NCBI GenBank assembly: GCA_965240325.2
Contig: OZ251235.1
Span: 1,178,001-1,242,000 of the forward strand
DNA from: Rebecca billardiae RCC1528
Taxonomy: Eukaryota > Haptophyta
Reading direction: 5' to 3'
DNA length: 64,000 nucleotides
Shown: positions 28,932 through 39,057 of the stretch, piece by piece
Position numbering within the stretch: the first letter of the stretch is position 1
How the letters are laid out: every line of letters begins with the position of its first letter
Made by a program: the position numbers and the translations under genes
The notes under the pieces: generated by a model
Told to the model about the DNA's origin: nothing
Seen by the model: only the letters and a program-made list of their open reading frames with translations
The model's database searches: none

Positions 28932-31738
28932 TCACGCATCGGCCCCGTCGTGCAGCCTGCGCCGCGCTGCGGGCTGCGACGGGACGGCGATGCGGCGCGG
29001 GGTGATGGACACGTCCACTCCGCACAGCTCGCGGTGCCTGCAGCGAGGGAGGGAGCGCGCGCACACGCGCACGCGCATGGACAGACAGGGGGGGTGACGC
29101 CCGAGCAGCGGTCAGCCACGGGTCAGGCGGACGGCGCGCACAGCGCCGGGCGGCGCGGAGGGCGTCTGGCGCACGCCGCCGCCCCCTGGAAAGCCGCCAG
29201 CGGCCTGGTCGCAGCGCGCCGCACCGCTTCCAGTCGGCACGCTGACACTCGGCGTTGCAGTCTGCGGCGCGCGGGCGGCGCGGCGGGCGGGTCGGGTGTC
29301 GGGGGCCGCGGCTCAGCCGCCAGGCAAGGCGCTGGGCTTGCACGCCGCCCGCTGCGCGCGCCGTGCTCGGAGAGCGTGCAGGCGCGCGCGCGCGCGCGCG
29401 TCGGTCGCGGGCGCGCACAGAAGACGGCCCCGCACTTGGCGCAGCCCTTGAGGCCGACAGCGCGGCGCGCGCACGTCTGGCACGCGAGGATCTCGCGCAC
29501 TTTGGGCGCGGCGCGGCGCGCGCCGCCCTCGGCGCGGCTGCCCAGAGGGGAGGGTGTCGTGGCCTCAGCGGCGTTGGGGCTGGGGGTCTCGGCGTGGTGC
29601 TGGGCGGGTTGCGGGGAGCCGGACGGCGGCGCGCCGCCCGCCCCCTCGCTGGGCGCGCCCGCCGCTCCCTCCGCCGCGCGCGCCAGCGAGATCTCGATCT
29701 CGTCGCGCAGCCGCGCAAAGCGCGGGTCGGCGGGCGCGCGCGCCAGCGCGAGCTGGATGTCTGTGCGCGCGAGCGCCGGGCGTCCGAGCTGCGCGAAGGC
29801 GCGCGCCCGGCGGTACGCGAGCTTGGTGCACAGCGTGAGGTCGGCGTGGGCGGGCGGCTCCTCCTCGTGCAGCACGAAGCCGTCGACCACGGCGAGCGCG
29901 CGCGTGCAGTCGTCGCGCGCGCACTCGAGCCGGCCCAGTCGCAGCGCGCTCTCCGCACGGTTTGCTAGGAGCACCGCCGCGCCGCGGCTGAGCGGGAAGC
30001 GCTCGGCGAGTGCGCGCGTGTACAGCGCGTGCGCGCGCGCGTACTCGGCGCCGCCGAACGCGACGTTGCCCTCGGCGCGCAGCTCGTCGGCGCGCGCCCC
30101 GTCCTCCTCCTCCATCGGCGCGAACTGCTCGCCGTGCCGAAATTCGCGCGACTTGCCCGCGGCGCTCCGGCGCAGCGCGGCGCGGACGGGTCGGACGAAC
30201 TGCCGACTGTTGTCGTCCAAGCCTGCCTCGAGCACGGCGAGGAAGCGGTCGCACAGGCCGGCGCGGACGAGCGCGCGACACACGGCCGGCGGGCCGTGCA
30301 GCGCGAGCTGCAGTGCCGCCTCCAGCGCGCGGCACCGCAGCGATTCGCTCGATGAGAAGCAAGCCGCCGCGACCGCGGGCGGCGCCTCGGCTGCAAACCG
30401 CGCGCTGTCAAACAGGCGCGCGCGCACGTCCGCGCCGCCGTGCTTGAGCGTGTTGGCGAGGGCGGCCATCCAGCTGTCGAGGGGCCACGCGCCGGGCAGC
30501 CACACGTTCTGCGCGAACAGCTCGGCGAGCGGCGGCACGCCCTCCGCGCCGCCGCCGAGCACGAGCGCGCGCACGGCGCCGCCGTGGCCGCACAGCGCCT
30601 CGAGCAGAAGAGCGCCTGAGTGCGCCACGTCGCTGTGCTTGCCGGCGCCGTCGTAGGGCGGCGAGAGCGGGTCGAGCAGCGAGCCCTCGCCGAGCAGCGG
30701 CTCGCCCGGCCGCGGGCGCAGCACGTAGCGCAGCATCGCGCCCTCGGCCACAATCTCCTCCGCCGCGCGCGCCAGGCCGTGTTTGCACATGGCGGTGCCG
30801 ATGGCGATCGAGTTCTCGACCGCAGCCGGCACGCGCGCGTGCGCGCGCTCGCCCATCTCGCGACGGCTGAGCTCGACGGGGTCGACGGTTTGGTAGTGCT
30901 TCTCATTCGTCGGCAGACCGAGCGCGAGCAGCGAGCGGTGGTACGGCGGCACGCCCGCCGCCTGCTCCGCCCGGACTAGTCCGGACCAGTGCTCGTACGA
31001 CGCGGTGGGCAGCACGACTTGGAGCGCGCGCGCGCGCTCGAGCTCGGCGCACACCTCGGCGCTGGCGTCGGCGAGGCGGCGGAGCGCAAGCACGGCCATC
31101 AGCGCCTCGAGGTACGTCTTCTCCCCGCCCAGCACGCGCAGCAGCACGGGCAGCGCGCCCGCGCGGATGACGGCGCGCGCGTTCGTCTCGAGCAACGGAC
31201 CCGTCTTGGCGACCGAGCTCGCGAGCGGCGAGCGGAAGCGCAGCACGGGGCCGACGCGGCCGACGGCGTCGGTGTAGCACGTGCGACCGATGACGGAGAT
31301 GGCGTGGTATGCAACGACGGGCCACATCGCGTCCTCGTTCACGCCGTCGGGTACGCGCGCCTGCACGAGCGCCGTCAGAGCCTCCACAAGCCCGGCAGCC
31401 ATCATCTCGCGCGCGAGCGTGGGCACCGCGAGCCCGCGCGCGTACTTCTCAGCGTGGGTGAAGAAGGTGTTGAGCCCAGAGACGCAGATCACCGCCGCCT
31501 GCTGATCGCCATACCCCTCGTGCGCCAGAGGGAGCAGCTCGAAGAGCTGGCGCCACGCGCGCTCGCGCGCCCGCGCGCCGCCCGGAAGCTCCGCGATCTC
31601 GAGCACCGACAACGGCACAGAGTGGGGCATGTCCGGGGGGAGAAAGCGGTGGGCACCATCCTTTGACGGGTCGCGCACGTGCGCCACGTCCTCGGCGAGC
31701 TGCGCCCGCATACCTCCCATCACGTGCTCGATGTTCAT
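28932..31738 (-). CDS. TPR and MYND zinc finger protein with helical N-terminus
   Basis: Exons 31738-29419, 29261-29225 (37 nt) and 29037-28932; 820 aa from the first in-frame ATG (reading frame continues open upstream to 31816). The N-terminal 540 residues are helix-rich, with leucine-rich repeats of armadillo/HEAT character. A TPR-like region lies near 560-690 (DELRAEGNVAFGGAEYARAHALY, LANRAESALRLGRLECARDD). The MYND finger at about 753-791 is assembled only by splicing: CQTCARRAVGLKGCAKCGAVF, then YCNAECQRADWKRHRELC, giving the full Cys/His pattern with HxxxC. MYND fingers bind proline-rich peptides; TPRs bind chaperones. No SET domain, so methyltransferase activity is not expected. Role unknown. 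Confidence 0.8.
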
Positions 31739-32221
31739 CGTGCCCTTTGCGCCGTGCTCCCTCGAACGAAGTGACAGTTGGCCAAACTCGGCCGACGACG
31801 CGATCTCGTCTTTCAACTTTCAACTTGGTCGGGGGAACCACGCCAGTCCGGGAGCATTTTGATTTTTTCAGGACCAGCAACGCATCCGTGGCCACCGCAG
31901 CAGCAATTTTCGCAGACGCATATTTCGCGTGACGCGCGTCACGACTCACGGCGGCGCCCAGCCCGCCGCCGCCTGACAGTGACTCATATTTCGCAAGGCG
32001 GGCGTGATGCCCCCGAGCCCCTGCCCAGGGCAGACAGACTCAGGCTGGCGCCGCCGATGGAATCCTCGTGATGAGGCAGCTTTGGAAGTGACGACTCCTC
32101 CGCGGTCCGCCTCGTCGCGACGTCGCGTAACCCGGCGTCGCACCTGTATGCGTATGAATAACGAATAACGATTGGCGATTGCTGGCGTCGATGAGAGCTC
32201 CGCGTGAGTCTACAGTGCCGC
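31739..32221. other. intergenic, nothing recognised
   Basis: Upstream of the MYND gene and downstream of CNOT9 on the same strand. No repeat or gene seen; it probably holds the MYND promoter and the CNOT9 3' end. Confidence 0.5.
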
Positions 32222-33297
32222 TCAGGTCGAGGCGTTCGCGTCCGTCGTGATGTTGTACAGCAGCTGCGCCAGCCATCGCTTCGTGGACACGTCGTCTTTC
32301 AAGGCCGCGCTGAACGTCGCATCTCGCAGCGAGTCTGGCAGGCACTGCCGGAGCGCCTCCCGCGCCCTGCGCAGCGGCGTGGCGCGCGCGAGCGGCAGTT
32401 CACGCGTCGCGGAAGCGCACGGTCCGCGTCAGAGCGGCGTTCGGCCGCGCCGCGCGCGCGCCACGGCGCTGCGCTGCCGCGCCGCGCCGCGCCGCGCACC
32501 TCGAGTTCTCCGAGAGCCGCAGGTAGCAGCGGACAATGTGCTTGAGCAGCCGAGCGGACGGCTGCTCTGTGAGCATCTGCATCATGTTGGCGAGCACCGT
32601 CGAGACGGCGTAGAAGCGCTCGGCGATCGCGCAGATGTACGAGAGCCCCATGTCGTCGAGCAGGATCTTCTGCACGATGAAGGTCGCCACGGTCTTGGAG
32701 AGCTCCGAGCCCGTCTCCATGATGCGAAGGCAGAGGGGGATGATCTCGGTCGAGAGCAGGAAGTTGATCACCTCCGAGTCGTCGACCTTGACGAGCGCGC
32801 CGATCACGCCGAGGGAGGTGAGCCGAAGGTACTCGAAGGGCCGCGTCTTCGAGACCGTGTTCAGGAACGGATACAGGAAGAGAGGGATGTGCGCTGCGCG
32901 CGACAGATGGAGGGCAGACGAACGGCGGCCGCGTGAGGTGCGCGCGGCCAAGCGGGACGCGCCACGACGGTGCGGAGGCGACGGCGCACGCACCATTCAG
33001 GAATAGCGTGCGCGTCTCTGGATGCGACGCGACGCACTGCAGGAGCGCGAGTGCGTTACACACGCGGTTGGACGCGTGCGCAGTGAGCGACGGCGGCGAC
33101 AGCAGTGGGTAGATGGACACAATCTCCTGCAGCAGGGCGGCGATCGTCCCAAACGAGTGCCACAGGATGGGCGCGAGGTCTGCGAAGGCCTCACGACGCT
33201 TCGACAGCTCGAGCAGCGCAGACTCGCGCTGCTCGGGGTTCGTGAGGTCCGCGACGAGCGCGAATATCTTGTCGCGGTCGTCCCCCGGCTGCTCCAT
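32222..33297 (-). CDS. CNOT9: CCR4-NOT complex subunit 9 (RCD1/CAF40)
   Basis: Exons 33297-32994, 32893-32500 and 32366-32222; 280 aa; introns 100 and 133 nt. Armadillo-repeat scaffold of the CCR4-NOT deadenylase that binds GW-motif and other RNA regulators. Near-invariant blocks: [114 protein letters not shown], and [15 protein letters not shown] with [10 protein letters not shown]. Splicing at GTGCG donors restores each block exactly. Length is ordinary for the family core. Starts at [12 protein letters not shown]; upstream frame would overlap the divergent channel gene. Confidence 0.95.
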
Positions 33298-33423
33298 TGT
33301 ACCACGGACGCCGAGTCGGAGCGCCAGGACCCGCAAGGCAAGGAGTGGGTGCGACCGGACTTTCTCGCGAAGCGGGCGGCCGGGCGCCAATGGCTGCCTG
33401 CCTGCCACTGCAAACCCAGCAGC
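33298..33423. promoter_or_regulatory. bidirectional promoter region (CNOT9 / ion channel)
   Basis: 126 bp between divergent start codons. Confidence 0.45.
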
Positions 33424-34891
33424 ATGCCGGTCCCTGCGAGGATGGACAAGTTTGTGATCGGCGACCGGCGTTCCACCACTGAAAGCCGACACTCCACCAG
33501 CAGCCGATACTCCGATTCAGATCGCCTCCTCAAGGGGCCCGTGGTGTCGAGCTCGATCAAGGTCGATGCTGACCGGGATGCTGCCGAGCGCGTGCTCTTT
33601 GCCAACGACAGGCGCGACCGCGGCACACAGAGGTCGGACGAAATCAGGCGCGCGTACAACAAGGTGTTCGACAAGTGCGTAGAGGTGGGTATCGGCTTCC
33701 AGGTGATCCGCATTCACGCGATCGACGAGGCGGCCGAGCACTTCAGCGTCGACTTTGACATGCACATGCGATGGTCCGACCCGAGCGTCGTGGACGTGAA
33801 GGAGCCCGACTGGACCAAGGCGTGGAGCCCGATGATCATCTTTCGGAACGAGGTGGACTTGCGCGAGATCAGCCGCAGGATCTACGTCTCCGACCCGTCG
33901 CGCGGCGTCGTCTTCTCGTACATGAAGTACAACGCGCAGTTCTACGAGAACCTCGAGCTGCACAAGTTCCCGTTCGACAGGTGCGCGCGCGCTGCCGGCG
34001 TGCACCCTGCCGAGCACGTGCGAGCGCCGGCGGCTCACCGCGGTCTGTCTGCTCCCGCGCCCTCATGTGCGCGGCGGGCGCAGGCAAATCCTACACATCG
34101 ACGTCAGCTCGTTCCGACCGACGAAAGAGCTGCGCTTCGTCCCGTTCACCGAGCGGCCGAACAAGATCTTTGCGATGCCCATCTCCCAGTGGCACGTGCT
34201 CAAGACGCACGGCCCAGACGGGCGGGCGACGGGCGAGCCGGCGGAGATCACGGTGACGCCCGAGGCGCAGCTCATGGCGTCGGCCGACGGGCTCCACTAC
34301 CCACGCGCCTCGTTCGAGATCCGCGTCGAGCGCCAGTGCGAGTTCTACCTGTGGAACATGGTCGTCGTGAACTTTGCGCTCGTCGAGATGGCGTTTGCAG
34401 TGTACGCGATCCCGCCGGCGGACATCGCCGATCGCTTGGCCGTCAACCTCACGCTCGTGCTGACGGTGGTCGCGTTCAAGTTCACGTTCGCGGGTGACAT
34501 GCCCAAGAAGGCGTACTTGACGTGGTGCGATGCGCGCTCGAACCCGACGCCCTCCCGCCGTCGCGCAGTGCCGTGCCGCCTCTGCCGGCGCGGTGCTCGT
34601 GCGCGCTCCCTCGCGACCTCACGCCGCACGCGTATGCCCCCGCACGCGCACAGGATGGACAAGTACATGATCACGGGCTTTGTCGTCCTCGTCCTGCAGG
34701 CTGCCGAGTGCTTCGCCGCTGCCAAGCTGGAGGGCAACCACTTCGTGCTGCACCTCGTCGAGCACATCTTTCAGCTGGCCGTCTTCCTGCCGTGGACCCT
34801 GTACCACCTATACATTGCGTGCTTCAGCCGGCGGATGTACCTGCCGTGGGACACTGTCAGAGGGGAGCAGAAGGTGCAAGTTATTCTCTGA
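33424..34891 (+). CDS. pentameric ligand-gated ion channel-like protein
   Basis: Exons 33424-33980, 34084-34524 and 34654-34891; 411 aa. Extracellular-type beta domain: [61 protein letters not shown] (assembled across intron 1) and the [15 protein letters not shown] entry to TM1. Four membrane helices: about 273-295 (ending AVYAIPP), 303-322 ([19 protein letters not shown], the pore-lining helix), 336-356 and 368-390. The order FPFD / Y-W-N TM1 / IPP..DR TM2 is that of Cys-loop and GLIC-like channels. No cysteine pair flanks the FPFD loop, as in prokaryotic members. No signal peptide is apparent at the ATG used, so an upstream exon may be missing. Ligand and ion selectivity unknown. Confidence 0.82.
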
Positions 34892-35304
34892 GTCCATGTC
34901 GCTGACGCTGGGTGCATCAGCTAGCAGCCTGAGTTTTAGCACCCTGGCACCGCTGCGTGAATTGCACCGGCGCCCGGAGTGTCGGTCACTGTCTGTGTGA
35001 ATTGCACCGGCGCCCCGAGTGTCGGTCAAGAACTGTCTGTGACTCACCGGTGACTCACTGTGAGACCACCCGCCCGGGCCGGTTTCCGCACGCCTGCCGA
35101 GCCTGATGCGACAGCCCGAAGATCTTGTTCGTCGGTGCTCGGCCCCGATGAGCAAGCCTCCTCCCGCGCCCGGGCCGCCGGCGCAGCTGTCAGTCAACCC
35201 TTGACCGCCATCGGGACGTCTGGAAACGAGTCGTCCTCGATCGGCGGCGTCCGTGCGTTCCGGCCTGCCGCGCACGGTCTCCACGGGGCGTCGTGATCGA
35301 AGCG
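34892..35304. other. intergenic with short tandem repeat
   Basis: Contains two copies of a 38-42 bp unit with period 40 at 34957-35038 (GTGAATTGCACCGGCGCCC...). No gene seen. Confidence 0.7.
34957..35038 (+). repeat. two-copy 40-bp tandem repeat
   Basis: 34957-34994 and 34997-35038 match, except one C/G change and an AAGA insertion in the second copy. It starts 66 bp after the channel stop codon. Confidence 0.85.
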
Positions 35305-36456
35305 ATGGAGCTAGCACCCCCGGCGGATCCACCTCTCGCGGCCGATTTCCTCGATGCCATCACTGAGCTTGTGGACTCGGGTGTCGACCGCGCGTGCACA
35401 TTTGTTTCGATCGACGTGCTGGACAGCACACCAGCAGCGGAGCCAGAGGGCGAGGACGGCGCGGCCAACGGGGCTGGCGCGCGTCACATCATCGCCGTGG
35501 CGCACGACGGGCAGGGCTACCTGGCCGACGACCTCAGCCTCGCGTCGCCAGGCACCGCTTCGCTGCTGCAGACAGTGCAGCGGCTGTCGTCTGGGCTCGG
35601 ACTGTGGGCGTGCGTGCTCTCGCGTGTGGAGGCGGAGGCCCCTCGAGGTGCCGGCCTGTTCGCCGCCAACGCAGCCACAGCCTTTGACTGGGCCGGGGAG
35701 CAGCTGGTCGGCGGGCAGCCGGCTCGCCGACGGCTCGCGGCGTGCGTGAAGGACTCGCCGTTCGCTTCCGAGGCGGAGGTGCTGGCTGTGCTCGAGCGCA
35801 TAGGCGCGCGGGGGACGGTGGCGCTCGTGGGGGATCGGCCGGGGAGGAGCACGCTCGCGCAGCTGGACGTCGTGAGCGACCCGACCGACGTGCGCTTACC
35901 CGCGCCCTCGCGCACCGCACCCTTCCGCGCCGCGTGGGTCACCTCGCTGCGGCAGCGGCTGAGCGCGCAGTACGCCGTCACGCTGCCTCTGAGCATCGTG
36001 CTGCGCAATGCGCCTGTCGTGCTGACGCCGTCGGCCAAGGCTACGGCGCCACCCGACGCGAGTCGCGGGCAGCTCCTCGCCGTGCGCTCGCTCAACGGCG
36101 TCCCGCCCGAAGGGCTGCCGGTGGCTGATGAGCAGCCGAGCGCGCCCGTGAATGGCGCAGAGGGCGGCGGCGAGGAGGAGGAGGAGGAGGAGGACGGCGA
36201 GGACGAGGCAGACAATGATGCCGACGACGCGGACAGAGAGGAGGAGGGGGATGAGGTCCGCGGCACGGTCTCCGGCCAAGCGGCTACGGGCGGGCAGAAC
36301 GGCTTGGCTGAAGACAACGGTGCCGAGCTGCTCCCCGCGGTCCCAGGTGACGCCAACGCCACCGGCCACCGCACACGTGCCTCACACCGGCAATCGCCTG
36401 ACGCGACGGCCGCGGAGATGGTCGATGCGGCCGCAGGCTTCTACGCGGAACCGTGA
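35305..36456 (+). CDS. MORC-like GHKL ATPase-domain protein, degenerate
   Basis: 383 aa, single exon. The N-terminus has AITELVDSGVDRA (about residues 18-30), which looks like the GHKL N-box ELVDN..D of MORC proteins, but the Mg-binding Asn is Ser. AVAHDGQGYLADDLSLA resembles the DxGxGM box (here HDGQGY). SLLQTVQRLSSGLGLWACVLSRV resembles the lid/G2 region, and GARGTVALV the GT..I strand. The S5-like part (FRAAWVTSLRQRLSAQYAV) follows. The C-terminal third is a poly-Glu/Asp tract and disordered. MORC ATPases compact chromatin; loss of key residues suggests weak or no ATP hydrolysis. Could instead be an unrelated acidic protein; assignment rests on motif order. Confidence 0.5.
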   Translation: MELAPPADPPLAADFLDAITELVDSGVDRACTFVSIDVLDSTPAAEPEGEDGAANGAGARHIIAVAHDGQGYLADDLSLASPGTASLLQTVQRLSSGLGLWACVLSRVEAEAPRGAGLFAANAATAFDWAGEQLVGGQPARRRLAACVKDSPFASEAEVLAVLERIGARGTVALVGDRPGRSTLAQLDVVSDPTDVRLPAPSRTAPFRAAWVTSLRQRLSAQYAVTLPLSIVLRNAPVVLTPSAKATAPPDASRGQLLAVRSLNGVPPEGLPVADEQPSAPVNGAEGGGEEEEEEEDGEDEADNDADDADREEEGDEVRGTVSGQAATGGQNGLAEDNGAELLPAVPGDANATGHRTRASHRQSPDATAAEMVDAAAGFYAEP

Positions 36457-37052
36457 GGTCGCTGTGAGCGGCACGACTCGCACCATGTGCGACGGCCGTC
36501 GGCCCGCTGCGGTGCCGCGGAATGCTTGCATAGACAGGCGGGGCTTCCGCCGGATCTGCTACGGGTTCGGGCGCAGGGCAGATGACGAGCCGTGACGAAA
36601 GCGCTGCCGTGATCGGGGCGTGCTGCAACTGGCCGTCCGAGCCCGACTCCCGGAGTCTGAGTCTCACGCGGCGTCGCCGGGACATCTGGTACCTGCTGTT
36701 GTAGCCCGTGCACTACAACGGTCAATATGCGTGGTCGGAAACGGACTATCGCTAAGCTACGGAGAAGGTGGCCCAACTCAAGGTGGCTTCGTGACCGCGC
36801 AGCAGAGTCACGGACGAGTTGACGACAGCTTGGACCGGTGGCTGTCTGGCTCGGGCTCTGCCCGGACGAGATCCGGACGCTCGAGACCAGGTCGTCCGGA
36901 GTTTTCGGCGCGCGAGATTTTTCGAGACGCGAGCTCTCAAGCGGCGAGATTCGACGACGCGCAAGGAGCCATTTGGGGGCGCCCGGCGGCGGGGGTTGAT
37001 TCCCGCCCGGACGTAATCAAGGGCCGACGCACGCTTCCGCACGCCGACCGAG
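36457..37052. other. intergenic upstream of PGK, nothing recognised
   Basis: 596 bp. Presumably the 3' end of the MORC-like gene and the PGK promoter. No repeats or ORFs of interest. Confidence 0.5.
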
Positions 37053-38366
37053 ATGCTGCGCGTCATTTGCCTCAGCCTGGCCGTCGTCTCGGCGCTCGGC
37101 TTCAGCGCACCGGCGACCAAGGTCGCGAGCTCGCGCGTCGCGCGTGGCGCCGATGTGGCCATGATGGCGAAGAAGTCGGTGGGCGACCTCGGCGAGGGCG
37201 ACCTGAAGGGCAAGCGCGTGCTCGTCCGCTGCGACCTCAACGTGCCGCTGGATGGCAAGACGATCACGGACGACACCCGCATCCGCGCCTCGGTCCCGAC
37301 GGTGAAGTACCTGATGGAGAAGGGCGCAAAGGTGCTCCTCTCGTCGCACCTCGGCCGGCCCAAGGACGGCCCGGAGGACAAGTTCAGCCTGGCGCCGTGC
37401 GCCGCGCGCATGAGCGAGCTCCTCGGCAAGCCGGTGACGATGGCGCCGGACTGCATCGGCGACGGCGTGAAGGATTGCGTTGCCAAGATGGCCGACGGCG
37501 ACGTGCTCCTCCTCGAGAACGTGCGCTTCTACAAGGAGGAGACCAAGAACGAGCCGGGCTTCGCCGAGAAGCTCGCGTCCAACGCGGACATGTTCGTGAA
37601 CGATGCGTTCGGCACTGCGCACCGCGCGCACGGCTCGACCGAGGGCGTGACGAAGTACCTCAACCCGTCGGTCGCCGGCTTCCTCCTGCAGAAGGAGCTC
37701 GATTACCTTGAGGGCGCGGTCAAGGAGCCGAAGCGCCCCTTCGCGGCCATCGTCGGCGGCTCGAAGGTCTCGTCGAAGATCGGCGTGATCGAGAGCATGC
37801 TCGAGAAGGTCGACAAGATCGTGATCGGCGGCGGCATGGTGTTCACCTTCCTCAAGGCGCGCGGCCTCGCGACGGGCTCGTCGCTCGTCGAGGAGGACAA
37901 GATCGAGCTGGCGAAGGAGCTCGAGACGAAGGCGGCCGCGAAGGGCGTCAAGTTCATCCTCCCGACCGACGTGATCATCGCGGACAAGTTCGACGCGGAG
38001 GCGAACACGCAGACGGTGTCGGTGGACGCGATCCCGGATGGCTGGATGGGCCTCGACAACGGGCCGGACTCGACCGCGATGATCCAGAAGGAGCTCTCGG
38101 AGTGCAAGACGATCATCTGGAACGGGCCGATGGGTGTGTTCGAGTTCGACAAGTTCGCGAAGGGCACGTACGCGATCGCGGAGACCCTCGCCGAGCTGAC
38201 GGGCAAGGGTGCGATCACCATCATCGGCGGCGGTGACTCCGTCGCGGCGGTCGAGAAGGCCGGCCTTGCGGAGAAGATGTCGCACATCTCGACGGGCGGT
38301 GGCGCGTCGCTCGAGCTGCTCGAGGGCAAGGTGCTCCCGGGCGTGGCCGCGCTCCAGGAGGCCTAA
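37053..38366 (+). CDS. PGK: phosphoglycerate kinase, plastid-targeted
   Basis: 437 aa, intronless. Interconverts 3-phosphoglycerate and 1,3-bisphosphoglycerate in the Calvin cycle. Bipartite leader: hydrophobic signal [16 protein letters not shown] followed by FSAPA, the Phe-at-cleavage signature of red secondary plastids, then a Ser/Arg-rich transit segment. Enzyme body about residue 40 on: [88 protein letters not shown] and the nucleotide loop [11 protein letters not shown]. All catalytic motifs are intact and length is normal. Bacterial-type spacing suits a cyanobacterial/plastid origin. One of few intronless long genes here, with less Arg/Pro-rich, AAG/GAG-biased codon use. Confidence 0.97.
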   Translation: MLRVICLSLAVVSALGFSAPATKVASSRVARGADVAMMAKKSVGDLGEGDLKGKRVLVRCDLNVPLDGKTITDDTRIRASVPTVKYLMEKGAKVLLSSHLGRPKDGPEDKFSLAPCAARMSELLGKPVTMAPDCIGDGVKDCVAKMADGDVLLLENVRFYKEETKNEPGFAEKLASNADMFVNDAFGTAHRAHGSTEGVTKYLNPSVAGFLLQKELDYLEGAVKEPKRPFAAIVGGSKVSSKIGVIESMLEKVDKIVIGGGMVFTFLKARGLATGSSLVEEDKIELAKELETKAAAKGVKFILPTDVIIADKFDAEANTQTVSVDAIPDGWMGLDNGPDSTAMIQKELSECKTIIWNGPMGVFEFDKFAKGTYAIAETLAELTGKGAITIIGGGDSVAAVEKAGLAEKMSHISTGGGASLELLEGKVLPGVAALQEA

Positions 38367-39057
38367 GCACCCGGTCGTCACTAAGGCAATCGGAATCTGC
38401 CGTGCACGCATCACCGAATCAGTGGCACTGCCCAGCGTCTTCGGCGGCGACAAGTTTATTGTTTGACACTACACCTGAGTGACGCACACTCGACTTGCCC
38501 GCATACGTGCCTTGCCTGCACCGGTGGTTTCGTGACCCTTATCGCAGCGTGTACACAGCTTGTCCATACATTTCAAGTTATTAATATTGCGTCCCGTTAT
38601 TATTATAATATTAATTTAAGTAATAAAATGTCTGCAGAGTCACGCCGTGCATGATGCTGAGACTTTTCACCGTCAAAAACTCAGCCCTGGCGGGCGGGGG
38701 GGTCGGGGTCGGCGGGCCGTGCCAGTGCTGTCGCAATATTTCCCCAGCGGGTTCGCGCCTTTTATTTATAGCGGTTTGACGGGCAGGATGACTACGAATA
38801 ACAATGCGACATCATACCGAGATGATTGTGAGCTACCCGACTCACTGACGAATAATAACGCGACAGATGACTCTGGTGCGAGCTCAGCGACAGTGTGATT
38901 GCGCGTGTATTCCTGCACCCACTGTGATGCTACTCGTCATCGTGCCGAGCCTTGGCGACTGCGCGCACGCACTGCCAACTGATTGGCGTGCGACGGCGGC
39001 GTGCCCGTGTGCGCCTGACGGTGACGGTTTGTCCTTGGAGCTAAACACGAAAACAGT
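38367..39057. other. intergenic, start of repeat island
   Basis: Holds the PGK 3' region and, at 38621-38676, the left copy of a 56-bp repeat. AT-rich around 38570-38640. Confidence 0.6.
38621..38676 (+). repeat. 56-bp direct repeat X, left copy
   Basis: Starts TAATAAAATGTCTGCAGAGT and ends CTTTTCACCGTCAA. Identical to 40846-40901 in the same orientation, 2.2 kb away, with the Ulp1-like ORF between them. Confidence 0.95.
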
